Of a DNA stretch of 64,000 bases, positions 60,844 to 64,000 are shown in pieces; position 1 is the stretch's first letter; each line of letters begins with the position of its first letter. The DNA comes from Bacillota bacterium (GTDB lineage: Bacteria > Bacillota > Clostridia > Christensenellales > Aristaeellaceae). A program made the position numbers and the translations under genes. The notes under the pieces are model-generated. The model was not told the origin of the DNA. It saw only the letters and a list, made by a program, of their open reading frames with translations, and did not search any database. The DNA is taken from contig JAFADG010000014.1 in the NCBI GenBank assembly GCA_023425025.1, positions 1 through 64,000 on the forward strand. Direction: 5' to 3'.

Positions 60844-62706
60844 TTACGGCACGTAGCGGTTGGTGATGGAGGTCACGATGCCGTCCTTCAGGTCGTATTG
60901 CAGCAAAAGTTGGTAACCTTCCAGGTCGAGGCACGAATACCGTATGCTTTTCTGATCCTCCGACACGCGCTTGATGATGCCGACGTTGCTTCCGTCCAAA
61001 TACAGGCTGCGGTCGCCATTTTTGCTTTGCGGCTGCCGCATGTCACGGAAAGCCTTGGTGATTTCCTCCTCCGAAAGCCCGATGCCTGTTTTGCGCGGCG
61101 CGCCAAACTTGCTCTGCGTCTGGAAAACCTCAATGACCACCCAGCTGTTGTTGATCGGCGCAATAACGCAGTATCCCCAGCTGTAGGTCAGCTTCTGGCA
61201 CTTGTCCGGGATCCTGTCTACAGCGATAGGCTCCCGGGACGAAGGCTCCCCATTTGCCTGGACAAAGGCCTCCATGCTGGTGCCAAGCAGGGTAAATCCG
61301 CTGAACACGTCCTTGTCGTTGTACATCATCCGGAAATCGACATTGTTGATTTTGTAGCCGACCTCCATTGCGTTGGAGACCTTGCCCTTTTCGTTCACCG
61401 CGATGGCGCGCAAGGTGACCTTTCCGCCCGGCAGATAGATGGGGTCGCCGGTATACACCGGGGAATTCGTGTCGGGCATGGAACCGTCCAGCGTGTAGTG
61501 CATGGTGATATCTTTTTCCTTGCCGGGATAACGGAGCCATACCCGCTGCGCCCGCTCGTACGTATCGGGCGCAAGGCTGGCTTTGGGCGCATCCGGCGAC
61601 GGCAGGGAGATGATGTAGGTCACATCCAGCGGATCGCTGAGCAAATCGCCGCTGACGCAGACAGCGCGCAGCCTTTTTTGCGGCTTATCTCCTTCCACCA
61701 GCAGGATGGGGCCTTCGTAAGGTAGGGCATCCTTTGGAAATTCTCCGTCGCCGATAATGTACAGAATATCATAGTCCTGCGGCGATGCAAGGTTCACCGT
61801 CTTTTCCTCGGTATAGCGTCCGGCCGCAAGATCTGTTTCCGGCATTTTGGGCAGCGTTTCATCCCGCTGCTGGCGGAAGGATAGCAAGTCTGTCTTTTCA
61901 AAAGCCAGCTTCATCAGTTCGGCGGCTTCCGGCGTGCGGTCGGCGGCCAGCAGCATTCTGATTTGATTGCGGTACGCCTCGGGCCGCTCGGGGCTGACTT
62001 CATTATACAGGCGGACATACAGCGCCTGGGCATCCTCCAGCCTGCCGTATGCTTCCAGGGCGGAGCCCAGGGAAAGAAGCCCGTCCACATTGTTGGGATT
62101 GAGCGAATCGGCTTTTTCAAAGGCCGTGATGGCTTGTCCAATCAGCCCCTTGCCCATATACTCCTCGCCCACCTGCCAGTAGGCCTGGGCGGAGGCGTTT
62201 TGACCCATGCGCGCCAGCACCACCTGTCCTGCCGGCGTGCGGTTCAGGTAGTAAAAGCCGCCGATGACCGCAAGTATGAAAAGAACGACCACGCCCACCA
62301 GCACATGCATCCAGTTGACCATGTGCTTTTTTACCGGGCGCACATTCTCCTGCCTGATGCGCAGACGCCGGACCTCGGATTCCGATATCCTGGGAATCCC
62401 GCGCCGGCTTTGGGGCCGCCCCGCGTCCTCCGAAAAGCGCGCCACACCCTTGCGGCGTTCCCTTGGCTTATCCTCCCGGTACAGTTTGGGCACGTCCCGC
62501 GCCATATCCCGCCGCGCCGCGGCCGGGGGCGGCTCAATGCGGCTGCTGCCGGCAAGCGGCTGGGAACCTTGGGAGGCTCTGCCCTGGCGGATGCCTTTCA
62601 CCCCCGATTCGGGCTGGGGCTTTCTTTTCAAAAGCGTGCCGCAGCCTTCACAGGTGATGGCATCGTCGGACATATAGGCTCCGCACTTTTCACAGAGCAA
62701 CGTCAT
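60844..62706 (-). CDS. Zinc-ribbon, membrane and TPR protein with beta-hexosaminidase-type C-terminal domain
   Basis: A 620-residue modular protein. An N-terminal zinc ribbon (CEKCGAYMSDDAITCEGCG, about 5-25) is followed by a basic disordered stretch, one membrane segment (about 131-154) and TPR repeats (about 170-260). A CHB_HEX-like beta domain then has HYTLDGSMPDTNSPVYTGDP, and a C-terminal 100-residue beta region follows. The zinc ribbon should be inside and the rest outside. Its function is unknown. Last gene of the operon. Confidence 0.88.
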   Translation of the reverse strand: MTLLCEKCGAYMSDDAITCEGCGTLLKRKPQPESGVKGIRQGRASQGSQPLAGSSRIEPPPAAARRDMARDVPKLYREDKPRERRKGVARFSEDAGRPQSRRGIPRISESEVRRLRIRQENVRPVKKHMVNWMHVLVGVVVLFILAVIGGFYYLNRTPAGQVVLARMGQNASAQAYWQVGEEYMGKGLIGQAITAFEKADSLNPNNVDGLLSLGSALEAYGRLEDAQALYVRLYNEVSPERPEAYRNQIRMLLAADRTPEAAELMKLAFEKTDLLSFRQQRDETLPKMPETDLAAGRYTEEKTVNLASPQDYDILYIIGDGEFPKDALPYEGPILLVEGDKPQKRLRAVCVSGDLLSDPLDVTYIISLPSPDAPKASLAPDTYERAQRVWLRYPGKEKDITMHYTLDGSMPDTNSPVYTGDPIYLPGGKVTLRAIAVNEKGKVSNAMEVGYKINNVDFRMMYNDKDVFSGFTLLGTSMEAFVQANGEPSSREPIAVDRIPDKCQKLTYSWGYCVIAPINNSWVVIEVFQTQSKFGAPRKTGIGLSEEEITKAFRDMRQPQSKNGDRSLYLDGSNVGIIKRVSEDQKSIRYSCLDLEGYQLLLQYDLKDGIVTSITNRYVP

Positions 62707-62721
62707 CCCTCCTATGGGCGC

Positions 62722-63405
62722 TTATTCCTGGGTGACCCTGGGCCGGTTATTGACCGGGCGGCCGTTGATCACCAGGTCAAAGGAACAGTTCAAAAAGGCC
62801 GCGGCCTGTTCGCACATGATGATCCGCGCCAGGTAGATTTGCAGGTATTCAAGCACGGACGATGTTTCATCCATCGTTAATTCATGACGGATGACCTTGT
62901 GTTTTCTATCCACCGTCACCTTGTTTTCCAAGATGGAATAATTTACGCGGTCATGCACATCGCCGGGATCGGGCCTTCCGTTCCTGACCCTGGTGCGGTG
63001 GGCGTCGCTTTTGTCGCCGATCACCAGCGCGGCGCTTACCGCGCTGGAAATGGTGCCGCTCTGCTCCTCATGGTTGCCCACGGCAGTCACGATCTCCATG
63101 ACATCGGTGATATCCATGCCGGCCTCCCGCAATAGCGGAAACAGCAGGATGGCGCCGTTGGGCCCGTGGTCGTGGCGGTTGACGGAATTGCCCACGTCAT
63201 GCACCCAGCCGGCGATGGCCGCCAGCTCCGTCTCCCGGGGCGAATACCCCAGCGACTTCAACACTGCGGCCGCGGTGCGGCTGACATAGCTTACGTGCCT
63301 GGGCCCGTGGTCTGTATAGCCAAGCGCCTCCAGATAGCGGTTGCCCGCCTTGATCAGCGCCTTGATGTTTTCGTTTTGCTTGATTTCCTGGATGGTGATC
63401 ATCAT
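62722..63405 (-). CDS. HD-domain phosphohydrolase
   Basis: A 227-residue metal-dependent phosphohydrolase. The HD residues are HGPRHVSYV, IAGWVHDVGNSVNRHDHGPNG and VGNHEEQSGT. The C-terminal 60 residues are not recognised. The start is ATG 63405 or 63402 after AAGGAGG. Substrate unknown. Confidence 0.88.
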   Translation of the reverse strand: MMITIQEIKQNENIKALIKAGNRYLEALGYTDHGPRHVSYVSRTAAAVLKSLGYSPRETELAAIAGWVHDVGNSVNRHDHGPNGAILLFPLLREAGMDITDVMEIVTAVGNHEEQSGTISSAVSAALVIGDKSDAHRTRVRNGRPDPGDVHDRVNYSILENKVTVDRKHKVIRHELTMDETSSVLEYLQIYLARIIMCEQAAAFLNCSFDLVINGRPVNNRPRVTQE

Positions 63406-63462
63406 GCACCTCCTTTGCGCAGATATAAAATGCAGGCCGGTGCGTTAGACGGTAGGGGAATG

Positions 63463-64000
63463 CTACTGCATTTTCAGCAACGCGTCATAGCCCGGATCGT
63501 CATGAAATTCCCGGTCCGGCACCTCGCCGCCCAGCCGCTCGATGGCGTTGCGAATCTCAATGTAATCCAGGTACGGCAGGTTCTGTTCCCCGGCCGCTTT
63601 CAAAAGCGCCGGCAGGGCCCGCTCGTCTCCCAGCCTGCCAAGGTATCCGGCAAACAGAGCCCGGCGTCTTTTCTCCGATTCAAAAAGCTTGACAGTCAGT
63701 TCAAACACCTGCTCATGGCCGGGATAGGCGGTCAGCACATCCAGCAGCGCCTCCTGGCCGGCCTGGTTGCACTTTGAAAGCGCCGCCAGCATATCCGGCA
63801 CCGCGTACCTGCCCATGGCGGCCAGGCTTTCCAGTGCGTTGTCGCATAGCTCATCCTTTTGCCGGCGGGTTACCTGCCAGGCGATGTACAGCGCCTTGGG
63901 AGCCACGCTTTCCATTTCACGCAGCAGGCCGATGGCCGTCATCCTGGCCTCCGCCGGCGCCGACGCATCCTGGACCAGGGAAAGAAGCTCTTCTTCGGCA
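63463..64000 (-). CDS. HEAT-repeat-like protein (partial)
   Basis: Continues past the window end, since the frame is open through 64000. The seen part (about 178 residues) is all helical and repeats leucine-rich helices such as ALESLAAMGRYAVPDMLAAL and LGRLGDERALPALLKAAGEQ, typical of HEAT or Armadillo scaffolds. It lies 57 bases upstream of the HD gene on the same strand. Its role is unknown. Confidence 0.8.
   Translation of the reverse strand, partial: AEEELLSLVQDASAPAEARMTAIGLLREMESVAPKALYIAWQVTRRQKDELCDNALESLAAMGRYAVPDMLAALSKCNQAGQEALLDVLTAYPGHEQVFELTVKLFESEKRRRALFAGYLGRLGDERALPALLKAAGEQNLPYLDYIEIRNAIERLGGEVPDREFHDDPGYDALLKMQ

Overview
The window looks like part of a Gram-positive-type chromosome, most likely an uncultured GC-rich member of the Clostridia. 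The evidence is a T-box leader on thrS, strong AAGGAGG ribosome sites, sigma-A promoters with 17-base spacers, a MazF/EndoA toxin, YitT, LCP, PadR-HAAS and CorC/HlyC proteins, and many short intrinsic terminators. No rRNA, tRNA, CRISPR array, phage or transposase gene was found. The genus cannot be fixed by reading alone. Most genes are housekeeping and compactly packed on both strands; the accessory signal is in repeats, leader RNAs, small genes and one arsenic island.

1-16.9 kb: tandem repeats, then gdhA (minus), a two-domain unknown protein with an acyl-CoA thioesterase, and a long minus-strand oligopeptide transporter operon (oppA-B-C-D-F plus a small DUF3899 membrane protein). Four of its five transporter subunits are larger than normal. 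A MATE exporter, a membrane diguanylate cyclase and a CDP-alcohol phosphatidyltransferase follow. 17-24 kb (minus): thrS with its T-box, and a moxR-DUF58-transglutaminase operon.

24-37 kb (plus): birA, a P1-family peptidase, acpS, nnr and mazF with a gap where alr and mazE often sit, then yitT, a nucleoside-type BMP ABC transporter (binding protein, ATPase, two permeases) and pyrG. A divergent pair, a 54-residue protein and an XRE repressor, shares two perfect 17-bp palindromes. 37-45 kb: a GH13 amylase, serC-serA, an LCP protein, a glycerol-1-phosphate dehydrogenase and an unknown Cys-containing protein.

45-56 kb: free-methionine-sulfoxide reductase, PadR-HAAS pair, a MerR regulator, a Usp protein, oadG and oadB without an alpha subunit, a CorC/HlyC transporter behind a structured attenuator-like leader, a secreted repeat protein with a 42-residue membrane protein, and a three-module coat-like protein. 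56-60.7 kb: arsenic island (arsC, acr3, a CoA-disulfide-reductase/rhodanese fusion, arsR and a decayed ArsP-type permease). 60.8-64 kb: a minus-strand operon of a HEAT-like protein (cut by the window end), an HD phosphohydrolase and a zinc-ribbon/TPR membrane protein.

The candidates most worth following are the leader before the CorC/HlyC gene, the jointly enlarged Opp transporter, the intergenic repeat family, the XRE/54-residue switch and the orphan mazF.
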